Notes: generated by a model from the letters alone, not told the origin. DNA of 64,000 nt from Leucobacter sp. wl10 (GCF_003569785.1 NZ_KZ983991.1:1-64000), one strand, 5' to 3'; counted from the first letter of the stretch, positions 17,389 through 25,447 are shown. Translations and numbers: made by a program.

Positions 17389-17913
17389 TCATGCAGCCGT
17401 CGTCCGGCCGTCTCGATCCGGCGGGGACCAGGGCACCAGTCGCGGTATCCAGCGGGGCACTGCCGCAGCGTAGGCCGCGTAGTCGTCTCCGTAGGCGGCG
17501 CGCAGCGTCGGCTCTTCGTACAGTCTGACGAAAGCGCCGAACAGCGCGATCAGGGCAGCCAGATACCAGAGCAGTGGGCCGCTGCGGAAGGCGAGCGCCT
17601 GCCCGAGCACCACGGCCAAGACCGCGAGATACATCGGATTCCGCACGAATCGGTACGCGCCGCGCACCACGAGCCGCTCAGCGGGCGCAGCCGGGGAGGG
17701 AGTGCCTCTGCCGTGCCACGCGAACACGATGAACGCGTGCAGCAGAACGATCGCGCCCGCCAGGCAGAGCGGGACCGCGAGGATGTCGAGGATCGGCCAG
17801 GACGGGACCGGACGCTGCCACCTCGTGATGAGCCAGGGGACGACACCGGCCACCACGCCGGGAGCAGCGAGCAGCCACGCGGCGGAGCCGAGCACCGCTG
17901 AGCTACGTCGCAC
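17389..17913 (-). CDS. Isoprenylcysteine carboxyl methyltransferase family membrane protein
   Basis: This 174-residue membrane protein has about four to five helices and the ICMT/phospholipid-methyltransferase signature in its C-terminal half: RLVVRGAYRFVRNPMYLA followed later by YEEPTLRAAYGDDYAAY, where the SAM-binding loop and acidic residues lie. In bacteria these enzymes methylate lipids or unknown small substrates at the membrane. It overlaps the 3' end of the VOC gene by 11 bases, so it is last in the operon led by the YCII and ECF42 genes. The substrate cannot be inferred. Confidence 0.82.
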   Translation of the reverse strand: MRRSSAVLGSAAWLLAAPGVVAGVVPWLITRWQRPVPSWPILDILAVPLCLAGAIVLLHAFIVFAWHGRGTPSPAAPAERLVVRGAYRFVRNPMYLAVLAVVLGQALAFRSGPLLWYLAALIALFGAFVRLYEEPTLRAAYGDDYAAYAAAVPRWIPRLVPWSPPDRDGRTTAA

Positions 17914-18400
17914 GAGGCGCCTCCGGCCCCACCCCCGCCTCGACCGCGCGCGCGGCGGCGTGCAGCGCGGACACGTCGATACGGCTCATACCCTGCAGGG
18001 CGATGCCCGCGGCCGTTGCGCGGCGGGGGTCGGGATCGGTGAGCAGCTCGACGAGCGCGCGGGGCACGACCTGCCACGACAGTCCGAAGCGGTCGGTGAG
18101 CCAGCCGCAGCGGCCTTCTTCGCCGCCATCAGACGTGAGCTCGTCCCAGTAGCGGTCGACCTCGGCCTGGTCGGCGCAGTCGATGACGAACGACACGGCC
18201 TCGGTGAAGCGGAACTCGGGGCCGCCGTTGAGCGCGAGGAACCGCTGGCCGTCGAGCTCGAACGACGCCGTGATGACGGGCCCGCGGTCGCCCATGCGGC
18301 TCACGTCGGTGATCCGCGAGTTCGGGAAGACCGACACGTAGTACTCCGCCGCGTCGAGGGCTCGCCCGTCGAACCAGAGGTTGGGAGTGATGCGAGGCAT
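17903..18400 (-). CDS. VOC family protein (PhnB-like)
   Basis: This 165-residue cytoplasmic protein has the vicinal oxygen chelate fold of the PhnB/3-demethylubiquinone-methyltransferase-like group. Typical segments are ITPNLWFDGRALDAAEYYVS at the start, FLALNGGPEFRFTEAVSFVI in the middle, and GWLTDRFGLSWQVVP near the end. The ATG at 18400 has AGGAG eight bases upstream. VOC proteins of this type often accompany ECF sigma factors and YCII proteins, and here the gene follows directly after both. A catalytic function has not been assigned for this subgroup; a role in a stress or detoxification regulon is an inference. Confidence 0.88.
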   Translation of the reverse strand: MPRITPNLWFDGRALDAAEYYVSVFPNSRITDVSRMGDRGPVITASFELDGQRFLALNGGPEFRFTEAVSFVIDCADQAEVDRYWDELTSDGGEEGRCGWLTDRFGLSWQVVPRALVELLTDPDPRRATAAGIALQGMSRIDVSALHAAARAVEAGVGPEAPRAT

Positions 18401-18440
18401 CTCGGCTCCTTCCGTCGAGCCGCCCCTGTGACGGCTTGTA

Positions 18441-19739
18441 TCAGGGGGTCGGAGCCGAACCGCCGTTCTCGACATGCGCGCGCGATGTTCGTTCGGATTC
18501 TGCTGCGGGCTGCGTCTCGAGGCGGGACGCCGCATCCGAGAGGTAACGCCGCTCGGCCTCGTTCGCGGTGCGGGCGGCGGCCGCGCGGAACTCCGCGACG
18601 GCCTGCTCTCGATCTCCGGCGAGCTCGTGGAGGTGCGCCCGCACGGCGTGGACACGGTGGTGATCTCCGAGCGTCTCAGCCGCTGTGTCCGTCATCGCGA
18701 AGCCGGCGGGTATCCCGTCGGTCATCGCGACGGCCACGGCCGCGTTGAGGTCCATCATCGGGTTGCTGGTGAGGCCCGAGAGCGCGCGGTAGAGGCCCGC
18801 GATGCGAGGCCAGTCGGTGTCGGAGTACACGACCGCCTGGTCGTGCACGGCCGCGACGGCCGCCTGCAACTGGTACTCCCCCACCCTGCCGTGACGCATC
18901 GCGTCGGTGAGCAGCACGACGCCCTCGGCGATCAGCGTGCGGCTCCAACGCGAGCGGTCCTGCTTCGGCAGAGGCACCAGACGCCCCAGGGCGTCGACTC
19001 GGGAGGGCCGGCGCGCCTCCGTGAGCAGCATCAGTGCGAGGAGTCCGCCGACCTCGGGCTCCTCTGGGAGCGCCGCGTGCAGCATCCGGGTCAGCCGGAT
19101 CGACTCGGCAGCCAGATCGGGGCGCAGCAGGTGGTCGCCCTCGCTCGCGACGTAGCCCTCGTTGAACATCAGGTACAGCACGTGCAGCGCCGTCCGCGCG
19201 CGTTCGCCGCGCTCGTCTGCGGGGGCCGGCTCGAAGCGGCCCCCCGCTCTCCGCAGCGTCGCCTTCGCCCGGCTGATCCGCTGTGCCATGGTCGCCTCGG
19301 GAACGAAGAATGCCGCAGCGATCTCGCGGGTCGTGAGCCCACCGACCGCCCGGAGCGTCAGCGGTATCGCCGCGCCCGGCTTGAGCGCCGGGTGGCAGCA
19401 CAGCAGCACCAGTGAGAGCGAGTCGTCGGTGTCGCCCGCGGCGAACTCGTCGGCGGCGGGCGCGTCGCGATCCTCCCACGCCTCCCGCTCGCGCCTGCGT
19501 CGCGCATCCGCCGACCGGTAGGCATCGACCAGACGACGGGACGCGACGGAGACCAGCCAGGCGCGCGGATCGTCCGGGATACCCGAGGGCCACTGCTTCG
19601 CGGCCGCGATCAGTGCCTCCTGGATCGCGTCCTCCGCGCCGTCGAAGTCCCGGTACCGGCTCGCGACGATCGCGAGAGCGCGCCGCGCGTGCTCGCGCAG
19701 CAGCCCCTCGATCCGGCGATCGCGCGGTACCGATGTCAC
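18441..19739 (-). CDS. ECF42-type RNA polymerase sigma factor with C-terminal extension
   Basis: This 432-residue sigma factor has region 2 at about residues 10-80 (YRDFDGAEDAIQEALIAA) and region 4 around 130-180 (GLTTREIAAAFFVPEATMAQRISRAKATL). A long alpha-helical, TPR-like extension (DUF6596 type) includes LYLMFNEGY and the closing EAERRYL. This architecture defines group ECF42, which has no anti-sigma factor and normally sits beside a YCII (DGPF) gene, as here: the YCII gene overlaps its start by four bases. The extension is thought to modulate activity. The stimulus is unknown. Confidence 0.92.
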   Translation of the reverse strand: MTSVPRDRRIEGLLREHARRALAIVASRYRDFDGAEDAIQEALIAAAKQWPSGIPDDPRAWLVSVASRRLVDAYRSADARRRREREAWEDRDAPAADEFAAGDTDDSLSLVLLCCHPALKPGAAIPLTLRAVGGLTTREIAAAFFVPEATMAQRISRAKATLRRAGGRFEPAPADERGERARTALHVLYLMFNEGYVASEGDHLLRPDLAAESIRLTRMLHAALPEEPEVGGLLALMLLTEARRPSRVDALGRLVPLPKQDRSRWSRTLIAEGVVLLTDAMRHGRVGEYQLQAAVAAVHDQAVVYSDTDWPRIAGLYRALSGLTSNPMMDLNAAVAVAMTDGIPAGFAMTDTAAETLGDHHRVHAVRAHLHELAGDREQAVAEFRAAAARTANEAERRYLSDAASRLETQPAAESERTSRAHVENGGSAPTP

Positions 19740-20137
19740 AGGTCGTCGGTTGCGGGCGCGCCCATGACCCGGCGCACCTCGATGCGCGCCTGTACCGGTG
19801 CCCCGCCCGGCCCGGGCGAGGCGGACACGAGTGCCGCGATCTCGAGAGCGCGGTCCCAGGATTCGACGTCGACCAGGCGATAGCCGGCGAGCATCTCCTT
19901 CGCCTCCGGGAACGGCCCGTCAGTGATCACGGGCGGTCCGCCGTCAGACGTGACCACACGCGCCGTCTCGGGTCCCGCGAGGCCGACTGCGTCGATCAGC
20001 TCGCCGAGCTCGGTCAGCCGCTCGTTGAGGTCCTGCTGGAACGCGACGTGCGCCTGCACATCACGCGCCTCCCACTCCGACATGGGTTGACAACCGGACT
20101 CCGTCGGCCCGTACGTCTGCAGCAGCATGAAGCGCAT
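19736..20137 (-). CDS. YCII (DGPF) family protein
   Basis: This 133-residue ferredoxin-like-fold protein of the YCII family carries TDGPFPEAKEMLAGY, the DGPF motif characteristic of partners of ECF42 sigma factors. It overlaps the sigma gene by four bases (GTGA), showing coupling. ATG 20137 is chosen because the GAGAAT hexamer ends six bases upstream, consistent with a leaderless transcript; an in-frame GTG at 20161 is the alternative. DGPF proteins are believed to act in the same stress pathway as ECF42, but their biochemical activity is undefined. Confidence 0.9.
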   Translation of the reverse strand: MRFMLLQTYGPTESGCQPMSEWEARDVQAHVAFQQDLNERLTELGELIDAVGLAGPETARVVTSDGGPPVITDGPFPEAKEMLAGYRLVDVESWDRALEIAALVSASPGPGGAPVQARIEVRRVMGAPATDDL

Positions 20138-20240
20138 GCGGTCATTCTCGCACGGCGGCACCTGCTTCGGAACCCGCCCTGCGACAGGAGGTCAACGGCC
20201 GGTGACCCGGACGCGGATCGTCGTGACCCATGGAGAGGAA

Positions 20241-20255
20241 TACCCCCATGGGGTA
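20241..20255. promoter_or_regulatory. CsoR-type copper operator
   Basis: TACCCC-CAT-GGGGTA is a perfect inverted repeat of six bases with a three-base centre, matching the G-tract operators bound by CsoR-family copper sensors. TACTAT at 20254-20259 could be the -10 box it blocks. No csoR gene is in this window. The site stands 115 bases upstream of the DUF6153 gene and probably governs both downstream genes. Confidence 0.7.
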
Positions 20256-20369
20256 CTATGTTCATGAAATCGGGTGCCGTCGAGCGGTGATGGCGCTCCG
20301 GTACGCGGGGCAGACGCATGCGACCGCTCGTCATGGTCGGCCCGAACAGGATCTGAAGGGAGAGCCGCG

Positions 20370-20891
20370 ATGAACGCCATGCGATCGCTGAAGCATGCCG
20401 CGCCGCGTTGGCTGCGTGTTCTCCTGGTCTTCGGACTCCTGATGATGGTGTTCTTCGGGCTGTTGGCGATGCACTTCCTCAGCGTGCCGAACTCGCCTGC
20501 CGCGTCCGAACCGGTGGTCGGCGCGGCGCAGACCACCCATTCGTCACCGGCCGACCGCGCTGTCGCGGCGCCTAGCGAGATACTCGCGCACGAGGAGCGT
20601 GACGCAGCAGCCGTCGATGCGATGCCTGCTGAAACGGCGCAGGCTCCGGCAATGGACGGTGAATCCCACTGCGGCGGCGATAGCGGGTCGTCATCACCGC
20701 AGCAATCGATGCTGATGATGGGGTGCGTGCTGGCGTTGCTGGTCGTTCTGATCATGCTGCTGGGGCCGACCATACTGGGCCGCGTATGGGCCGCCGATCT
20801 GCTCGCGGTTCGTGTGCTCCACCTCTTGGGCGCGGTTCTTCCGCGTCCGCGTCCGCCCTCGCTCATCGTCCTCTCAATCAGTCGAACCTGA
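20370..20891 (+). CDS. DUF6153 family membrane protein, probably copper regulated
   Basis: This 173-residue protein has one helix at about residues 15-38, a periplasmic-side loop with a Met/His/Cys-containing stretch (AMDGESHCGGD) and a second helix at about 118-140. Its short C-terminal tail ends LIVLSISRT. GAAGGGAGAG lies before ATG 20370. It follows a CsoR-type operator and precedes a DUF305 lipoprotein gene by about 100 bases, the usual setting of DUF6153 genes in copper islands. The function is not known; an extracytoplasmic copper role is inferred from context and the metal-binding side chains in the loop. Confidence 0.75.
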   Translation: MNAMRSLKHAAPRWLRVLLVFGLLMMVFFGLLAMHFLSVPNSPAASEPVVGAAQTTHSSPADRAVAAPSEILAHEERDAAAVDAMPAETAQAPAMDGESHCGGDSGSSSPQQSMLMMGCVLALLVVLIMLLGPTILGRVWAADLLAVRVLHLLGAVLPRPRPPSLIVLSISRT

Positions 20892-20992
20892 GTTCTCGCC
20901 CGTTCCGGCCACGCGCCGGGACGCCCCTCGCCCGCTGTGCGCGGCGTAGGGGTCATCGCGATACCCATTCGACTGACGAAAGGACGCTCTTC

Positions 20993-21610
20993 ATGCGTTT
21001 CCGTACTACCGCGCTGGTTTCGACCGCGCTCATCGCTTCGCTCCTGCTCGCTGGATGTGCGCAGAACGGCAAACCGGGCGGCATGCCCGGCATGGATCAC
21101 GGCTCGACCCCGATGCCGTCGGGCTCGGCATCGGCATCGGCGCAGTTCAACTCCGCCGATGAGATGTTCGTGACGATGATGATCCCTCACCACCAGCAGG
21201 CCATCGACATGGCCGACGCGATCTTGTCCAAGGACGGGGTCGATGAACAGGTGCTGACCCTTGCTCAGCAGATCAAGGATGCCCAAGGGCCCGAGATCGA
21301 GACGATGCGAGGCTGGCTGGAGGACTGGGGCATCCGGTACAACGAGTCCTCTGGCGGCGGCATGCCCGGCATGGATCCCGGCGGGATGATGTCCGAGAAG
21401 GATATGGCCGCCCTGGAGACTGCGACCGGGGCAGAGGCGGCCCGGCTCTTCCTGGAGGGCATGATCGTGCACCACCAGGGTGCGATCGATATGGCCCAGA
21501 CGGAAGTCGACAGCGGCCAGAACCCGGAAGCGATCGAGCTGGCTCAGCAGGTCATCGACGGTCAGAGCGCCGAGATCGAGACCATGCGGGCCATCCTCGA
21601 ACGCCTCTAG
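20993..21610 (+). CDS. DUF305 family lipoprotein
   Basis: This 205-residue secreted lipoprotein has signal peptide residues 1-20 ending in the lipobox LLAGC, with Cys21 as the lipidated residue. The mature part has two DUF305 repeats, each with MIPHHQQAIDMA or MIVHHQGAIDMA followed by an EIETM segment, giving pairs of His and Met residues typical of the ferritin-like DUF305 fold. Met/Gly-rich runs (GGMPGMDHG and GGGMPGMDPG) could bind copper. GAAAGGA precedes the ATG. Together with the upstream CsoR box and DUF6153 gene, it suggests a copper-inducible extracytoplasmic metal-binding unit. Confidence 0.93.
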   Translation: MRFRTTALVSTALIASLLLAGCAQNGKPGGMPGMDHGSTPMPSGSASASAQFNSADEMFVTMMIPHHQQAIDMADAILSKDGVDEQVLTLAQQIKDAQGPEIETMRGWLEDWGIRYNESSGGGMPGMDPGGMMSEKDMAALETATGAEAARLFLEGMIVHHQGAIDMAQTEVDSGQNPEAIELAQQVIDGQSAEIETMRAILERL

Positions 21611-22232
21611 CACGCGAACCGGGGGGCGCGCAGAAGCGCGTCCCCCGCACCGCCCGCTCGCTCTCTTGCTCTTCCGCGATGCGGTCCGCCGGTGGGAGGT
21701 CGACCAACGCCAGGCCGCGTTCGCGCGATCGAGGTGAGGAGCCTTCATGATTCAGTCCCTTCGCAGCAGGTTCGCCAGCTTTGCCCCCCGACTGAACACC
21801 CTGGTCACACCCATGAGGCGGCGAGACTCCACTCGGGCGGCGTCTCGATGCGGGCGATCGCGGAGCACGGGCGTTGATCGTAAAGTCCTCCGGACAGCGC
21901 TTGGCGGAGCAGGTGTCGATCCCGGTCGCCGACTCGGGCCTCATCGAGTCGCGTCTTGCCGTGTGTCGTCGCCGACCCGGAGGCCCGACTCGAAGCACCT
22001 CGACGCGTCTCGGTGCGATCGTCTCGGTGCGATCGCGCGACCCTGCGGCTACCGTTCGGTCGAAGAACAGCTCTCGCCCGCTCGGCATCGAGGGCGCGGA
22101 TCGCCGGGCACATGTGCAGCACATGGCATACGAGCAGCTACCCATCGTGGAGGTCGGTCTCGATGGGCTCCTGCTTGATCTGGACAAAGATGTGGCGTGA
22201 GGGATAATGGCAGTACTCGGGGAGGTGGACGA
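21611..22232. other. Gene-poor stretch, probably decayed sequence
   Basis: About 620 bases hold only mutually overlapping short frames on both strands with poor codon bias. One forward frame around 21830-21877 reads GGVSMRAIAEHGR, reminiscent of the HTH of transposases or resolvases, but it stops at once. Nothing here can be annotated as a functional gene. The end of the stretch carries a likely promoter for the next gene: TGGACA, 16 bp, GATAAT at about 22203-22208. Confidence 0.4.
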
Positions 22233-22562
22233 ATGGCGATCGCCGTGGCGGCTTTCCTCGGCGTGCCGCTGGTGCTGGTCGCCATCGGCGCGCTGATCAT
22301 AGTCCGAGCCGTGCGCGCGCTACGGCGCGAGCCCCGCAGCCGAGCCGCCGCAATCCTCCGGATGATCGCCGGTGCCGGAGTGCTTCTGTCCGGGCTACTG
22401 GGCCTGCTCGGCCTGATGCTGGAGATGCCCTACGGCGTGGTCATCCTGCCAGTTCTCTCCGCAATCGTAGCCATCGTGTGGGGTCTCATATTCCTGGTGG
22501 CCGCAGCGCTGGTGGAGTGGATCAGCGGGCGCAGGCCCGCGCTACAGCGGAGCGTGGAGTAG
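22233..22562 (+). CDS. Small membrane protein (hypothetical)
   Basis: This 109-residue protein has three predicted membrane helices at about residues 3-24, 44-66 and 68-96 and a short Arg-rich loop between the first two. No conserved family is recognised. The ATG at 22233 is supported by GGGGAGGTGG about five bases upstream. A candidate promoter, TGGACA-16 bp-GATAAT, lies shortly before it. It stands alone between decayed sequence and tRNA-His. The function is unknown; I support the gene by its promoter, ribosome binding site and hydrophobic composition only. Confidence 0.6.
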   Translation: MAIAVAAFLGVPLVLVAIGALIIVRAVRALRREPRSRAAAILRMIAGAGVLLSGLLGLLGLMLEMPYGVVILPVLSAIVAIVWGLIFLVAAALVEWISGRRPALQRSVE

Positions 22563-22811
22563 CTGGCCACCGATCCCGCCCAACCGCTCAGAAGATGCCG
22601 CCGCGACGCGTCACACGCGAGGTGTTCAACCCGCGGAGGTTCGGCCCGCGGTCGATGGGTGACGTGCCTGTGAGGCTGGTGAGGGGCTCTGGGAACGTGC
22701 CGACTGGGCCGGGCGAAGATGAACACTCCCCGAACCATCCACTATTTCTGGCCGGTAATCCGCGATCCGCGAGTGCAGGACAACGCCCCGACCCGCCGAG
22801 GCTAAGAACAA
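22563..22811. other. Intergenic region before tRNA-His
   Basis: About 250 bases without a convincing gene. Open frames on both strands are short and proline/arginine rich and look like translated noise. It ends at the left arm of the inverted repeat that begins at 22812. Confidence 0.35.
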
Positions 22812-22869
22812 GGGCGAGGTTCAAACTCGACCGAGGTGGTTCCTCTGATCGAATGTTTGAACCTCGCCC
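22812..22869. repeat. 15-bp perfect inverted repeat just 3' of tRNA-His
   Basis: GGGCGAGGTTCAAAC at 22812-22826 and GTTTGAACCTCGCCC at 22855-22869 are exact reverse complements separated by 28 bases. The pair starts six bases past the tRNA-His 3' end in the direction of its transcription. It could fold into a hairpin that ends or protects the transcript, but the loop is large for an intrinsic terminator and no U-run follows. The GGTTCAA core resembles a tRNA T-arm, so an attachment-site remnant is another reading. Confidence 0.6.
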
Positions 22870-22875
22870 ACACGG

Positions 22876-22949
22876 GGTGGCTAACGGGACTTGAACCCGC
22901 GACCACCGGCACCACAAGCCGGTGCTCTACCAACTGAGCTATAGCCACC
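22876..22949 (-). tRNA. tRNA-His (anticodon GTG)
   Basis: The reverse strand folds perfectly: acceptor GTGGCTA/TAGCCAC, D stem GCTC/GAGC, anticodon stem CCGGC/GCCGG with loop TTGTGGT, T stem GCGGG/CCCGT (one G-T pair). The anticodon GTG reads His codons. The extra G at position -1 (22949) opposite the discriminator C (22876) is the histidine-tRNA identity pair. CCA is not encoded. Confidence 0.96.
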
Positions 22950-23079
22950 ATGCTGTCCGCATCGCCGGGGCGAGCAAGGCAACCCCACGATCATAGCTCA
23001 CCTCCGGTCCGATGCGCCAACCCGCGACTTGGCTCAGCTAAAAGGTCCGGGGAGGGCCCGCTTCCGTTTCCGCCGGGGG

Positions 23080-23158
23080 GCCATGCTGTTCCCGAGACGC
23101 CATGCTGTTCCCGAGACGCCATGCTCTTCACGTAATTTTCGTGGCGCCTCGGGAGGAT
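23080..23158. repeat. 19-bp tandem repeat with adjoining hairpin
   Basis: A 19-bp unit (GCCATGCTGTTCCCGAGAC) occurs twice in tandem at 23080-23117, with a partial third copy following. The third copy forms one side of an imperfect hairpin: CCCGAGACGC about 23110-23119 against GCGCCTCGGG about 23145-23154, with an inner CACG/CGTG stem. It lies just past the 3' end of the frameshifted methyltransferase and may act as its terminator or be a copy of a dispersed intergenic repeat. Confidence 0.6.
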
Positions 23159-23190
23159 CATGGTGTTCCGGCGCGTCGCCGACGCTCTGC

Positions 23191-23899
23191 TCAGCGTTTC
23201 ATCGAGATCTCCAGTCCGCCCCGGCCGGGGATCGTCACCGAGACGAACGGACCGTCCGGGTCTCGGACTCGCGCGAGGTACTCGGCGTACCCGCGGCGCC
23301 CGCTGATGACTTTGTCGCAGATCACCAGCGCACCGGGGCGGAGCACCGGCGTGACCAGGTCGAGGGCGGGCAGCGCCATCGGGATCCAGAGGTCGATCAG
23401 CATGAAGTCGACGGGCCCCTCCAGCCCGCGCAGCGTCTCCCGCAGATCGCCCTCCCGGATCTCGGCGTGGTCCTCCAGCCCGGCGCGCCGGAGATTGCGG
23501 CGGGCCGACGCCACCTTCCGCGGCTCGTGTTCGGCGCCGATCACGAGGCCTTCGCCCCCCCTCCGCGGCGAGGGTGTCCCGGACCGCGGCGGCGAGGTAG
23601 ATCGTCGAGACCCCGTGCGAAGTCCCGGCCTCCACGACCCTGCGAGCGCCGATCGAGCGGCAGAGCATATGACACAGCGCCGCCTTCGCCGGGTCGAGCG
23701 CGACCAGCTTGTCGGCGAGCCAGTCCTTGTCCCCGCCGGTGCCGGTCATGCCCCAGGCGCGGCCCCGGAGCCGGGCGCGCATCAGCCTCCCGGCCAGTGG
23801 CACGGCGTTGCGCATGAGCTGCGCCCGGCTCCGCGCATGCAATTCCGCCACAACGGCCTCCGCACACGCGTCCAATAGCGATGGTGCGAGCTTCGCCAT
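23191..23899 (-). pseudogene. Class I SAM-dependent O-methyltransferase, frameshifted
   Basis: Two reading frames together encode an O-methyltransferase of about 235 residues. The N-terminal part from ATG 23899 (CTGGAG upstream) gives CRSIGARRVVEAGTSHGVST, the SAM-binding motif I. The C-terminal part (23544-23191) continues with VIGAEHEPRKVASARRN and motif VDFMLIDLW. The frames are separated by a run of seven G (plus strand C at 23555-23561); six G would restore one continuous frame. This is a one-base insertion in a homopolymer: a true null mutation, a phase-variable tract or a sequencing error. The substrate is unknown. Confidence 0.75.
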
Positions 23900-24198
23900 G
23901 GCTCCAGGATAGACATGCCGCATCGAATCCGCAGCCCGGGTGGGCCGTCGAGGTCGAATGTCGGCGACGCCGTCCGTCCGACGCGCGACATGTCGTCGGC
24001 GACGACCCCGGACTGCGCGGCGATCGACAGACTCCTCAGGGGCGGAGCCGGAGCGACTCGATCTCCTCGCGGCCACCCCAGACGCAGTCGCGTTGCGTGC
24101 ACAGGCAACCAGCCGGCGAGAAGCGGGTAACGACCGCGTACTCGCGGAGTTCCGCGATCCCGAGAGCGCCCAAGGCCGCTTCTGTGTAGGGTGAAACC
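23900..24198. promoter_or_regulatory. Intergenic region with leaderless promoter for the metallopeptidase
   Basis: About 300 bases lie between divergent genes. TAGGGT at 24187-24192 ends six bases before ATG 24199, so the metallopeptidase gene probably has a leaderless transcript. I see nothing else assignable. Confidence 0.45.
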
Positions 24199-24546
24199 AT
24201 GCTCGAGATGTCGCACGAGGAGTTCGAGTCGATGGTCGCGGACGGCCTCGACTCGCTGCACGACGACATGCTCGAGCGACTCGACAACGTCATCTTCCTC
24301 GTCGAAGACCGCCCGGCCGACGGCAGCAGCATTCTCGGCACCTACGAGGGCTTCTCGCTCGCCGAGCGCGACGTCTACGGGTACGGGGAGGAGCCGGATC
24401 GCATCATCCTCTTCCGGGAGAATCTGCTGGAGCACTGCGCCGATCACGACGAACTCGCCAGGGAGATCCGCATCACGCTCGTGCACGAGATCGCGCACTT
24501 CTACGGCATCACCGAGGAGCGCATCCACGAGCTCGGGTGGGGCTGA
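24199..24546 (+). CDS. Zincin-like metallopeptidase family protein
   Basis: This 115-residue cytoplasmic protein is of the small zincin family (PF06262/DUF1025 type). The HEIAH zinc motif is at 96-100 with a third possible ligand at His110 in ERIHELGWG. An acidic N-terminal half (about residues 5-60) precedes it. Such proteins are short relatives of metallopeptidases; no substrate has been defined. It stands directly before clpS, with a 13-base gap, so it may be co-transcribed with the proteolysis-related pair clpS-DUF2017, an arrangement common in actinobacteria. A TAGGGT box six bases before the ATG supports this start. Confidence 0.9.
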   Translation: MLEMSHEEFESMVADGLDSLHDDMLERLDNVIFLVEDRPADGSSILGTYEGFSLAERDVYGYGEEPDRIILFRENLLEHCADHDELAREIRITLVHEIAHFYGITEERIHELGWG

Positions 24547-24559
24547 TCGGGTGGGACTC

Positions 24560-24853
24560 ATGGGCGCGACGAGCACTTCGGCGGATGCCGGCGAGCAGCA
24601 GCGCACGGCTCCGGAGCGGATCTGGCAGACCGTGGTGTGGGACGACCCCGTGAACCTCATGTCCTACGTGGCGTACGTCTTCCAGACGCACTTCGGCTTC
24701 GACCGCGAGCACGCGGAGGAACTGATGCTGCGGGTGCACCATCGGGGCAGCGCGGTCGTCGCCGAGGGGGGACGCGAGACCATGGAGATGCACGTGGAGG
24801 CGATGCACGGGTACGGCCTCTGGGCCACGGTGCGGCAGGCGGGCGACGCATGA
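24560..24853 (+). CDS. clpS: ATP-dependent Clp protease adapter ClpS
   Basis: This 97-residue adapter delivers N-degron proteins to ClpAP/ClpCP. The core reads WQTVVWDDPVNLMSYVAYVF, with the DDPVN loop that forms the substrate pocket, followed by HHRGSAVVAEGGRETMEMHV, which contacts the Clp ATPase. The N-terminal 18 residues are disordered, as in other ClpS. ATG 24560 is used; the GTG at 24551 is possible. It overlaps the next gene by ATGA. Confidence 0.95.
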   Translation: MGATSTSADAGEQQRTAPERIWQTVVWDDPVNLMSYVAYVFQTHFGFDREHAEELMLRVHHRGSAVVAEGGRETMEMHVEAMHGYGLWATVRQAGDA

Positions 24854-25428
24854 AGCTGCTGCCGCTGCCGGGCGGCGGTCTGCGGCTGCTTCTGGATCGC
24901 GACGAGGCGGCGATGCTCGATCAGCTGATCTCGCAGCTCTCGCAGCTGCTGCAGAGCCACAGCGGCACGGCCCTGGATCCGGATCCCCTCTTCGCCAGCC
25001 TCGAGGTCGGCGGATCCGAGCAGGCTCCCGAGGATCCTGCTCTCGCCCGACTCTTCCCCGACGCCTACGAGGGCGACGACGACGCTGCGCAGTTCCGCCG
25101 GGTCACGGAGCAGGGCCTGCTGAACCGGAAGCTGCAGGACGCGATGCGGGTCTCCTCGGCGCTCGGGCTCGGAGGCGGGGTGCCGGGCGAGGCCGAGCAA
25201 GTGGAGGTCGACATCTCGACCGAGACGCTCCCGGCCTGGGTGCGCACCGTCACCGCCCTGCGACTCGCGATCGCGGCGCGGATCGGTCTCGACTCGCCCG
25301 AGGACCACGCCCGCCTCGTCGCCGACGAGAGCACCCGGGGCACGGTGCTCGTCTTCGACTGGCTGGCGGCAATCCTCGAGTCCGTGCTCGCCATCATGGC
25401 GGCACCGCCGTCCTCCGAGGAGGAGTGA
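24850..25428 (+). CDS. DUF2017 family protein
   Basis: This 192-residue acidic cytoplasmic protein belongs to the actinobacterial DUF2017 family, which nearly always follows clpS. The N-terminal region LRLLLDRDEAAMLDQLISQL is followed by an acidic segment (LFPDAYEGDDDAAQFRRV) and a C-terminal helical half. It overlaps clpS by ATGA, so it is translated together with it. A role in the Clp system is plausible from this conserved linkage, but there is no known biochemistry. Family assignment is confident. Confidence 0.9.
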   Translation: MKLLPLPGGGLRLLLDRDEAAMLDQLISQLSQLLQSHSGTALDPDPLFASLEVGGSEQAPEDPALARLFPDAYEGDDDAAQFRRVTEQGLLNRKLQDAMRVSSALGLGGGVPGEAEQVEVDISTETLPAWVRTVTALRLAIAARIGLDSPEDHARLVADESTRGTVLVFDWLAAILESVLAIMAAPPSSEEE

Positions 25429-25447
25429 CGCGTCGAGACCGCTACGG

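Noticed and set aside
20192..21748. Minus-strand frame of 518 residues opposite the copper genes
   Set aside because: It runs antisense to the DUF6153 and DUF305 genes, which have signal peptides, ribosome sites and known families. The antisense product is unlike any protein family.
22812..22869. Inverted repeat as ends of an insertion sequence
   Set aside because: Only 28 bases lie between the arms and there is no transposase gene or target duplication. A hairpin is the simpler reading.
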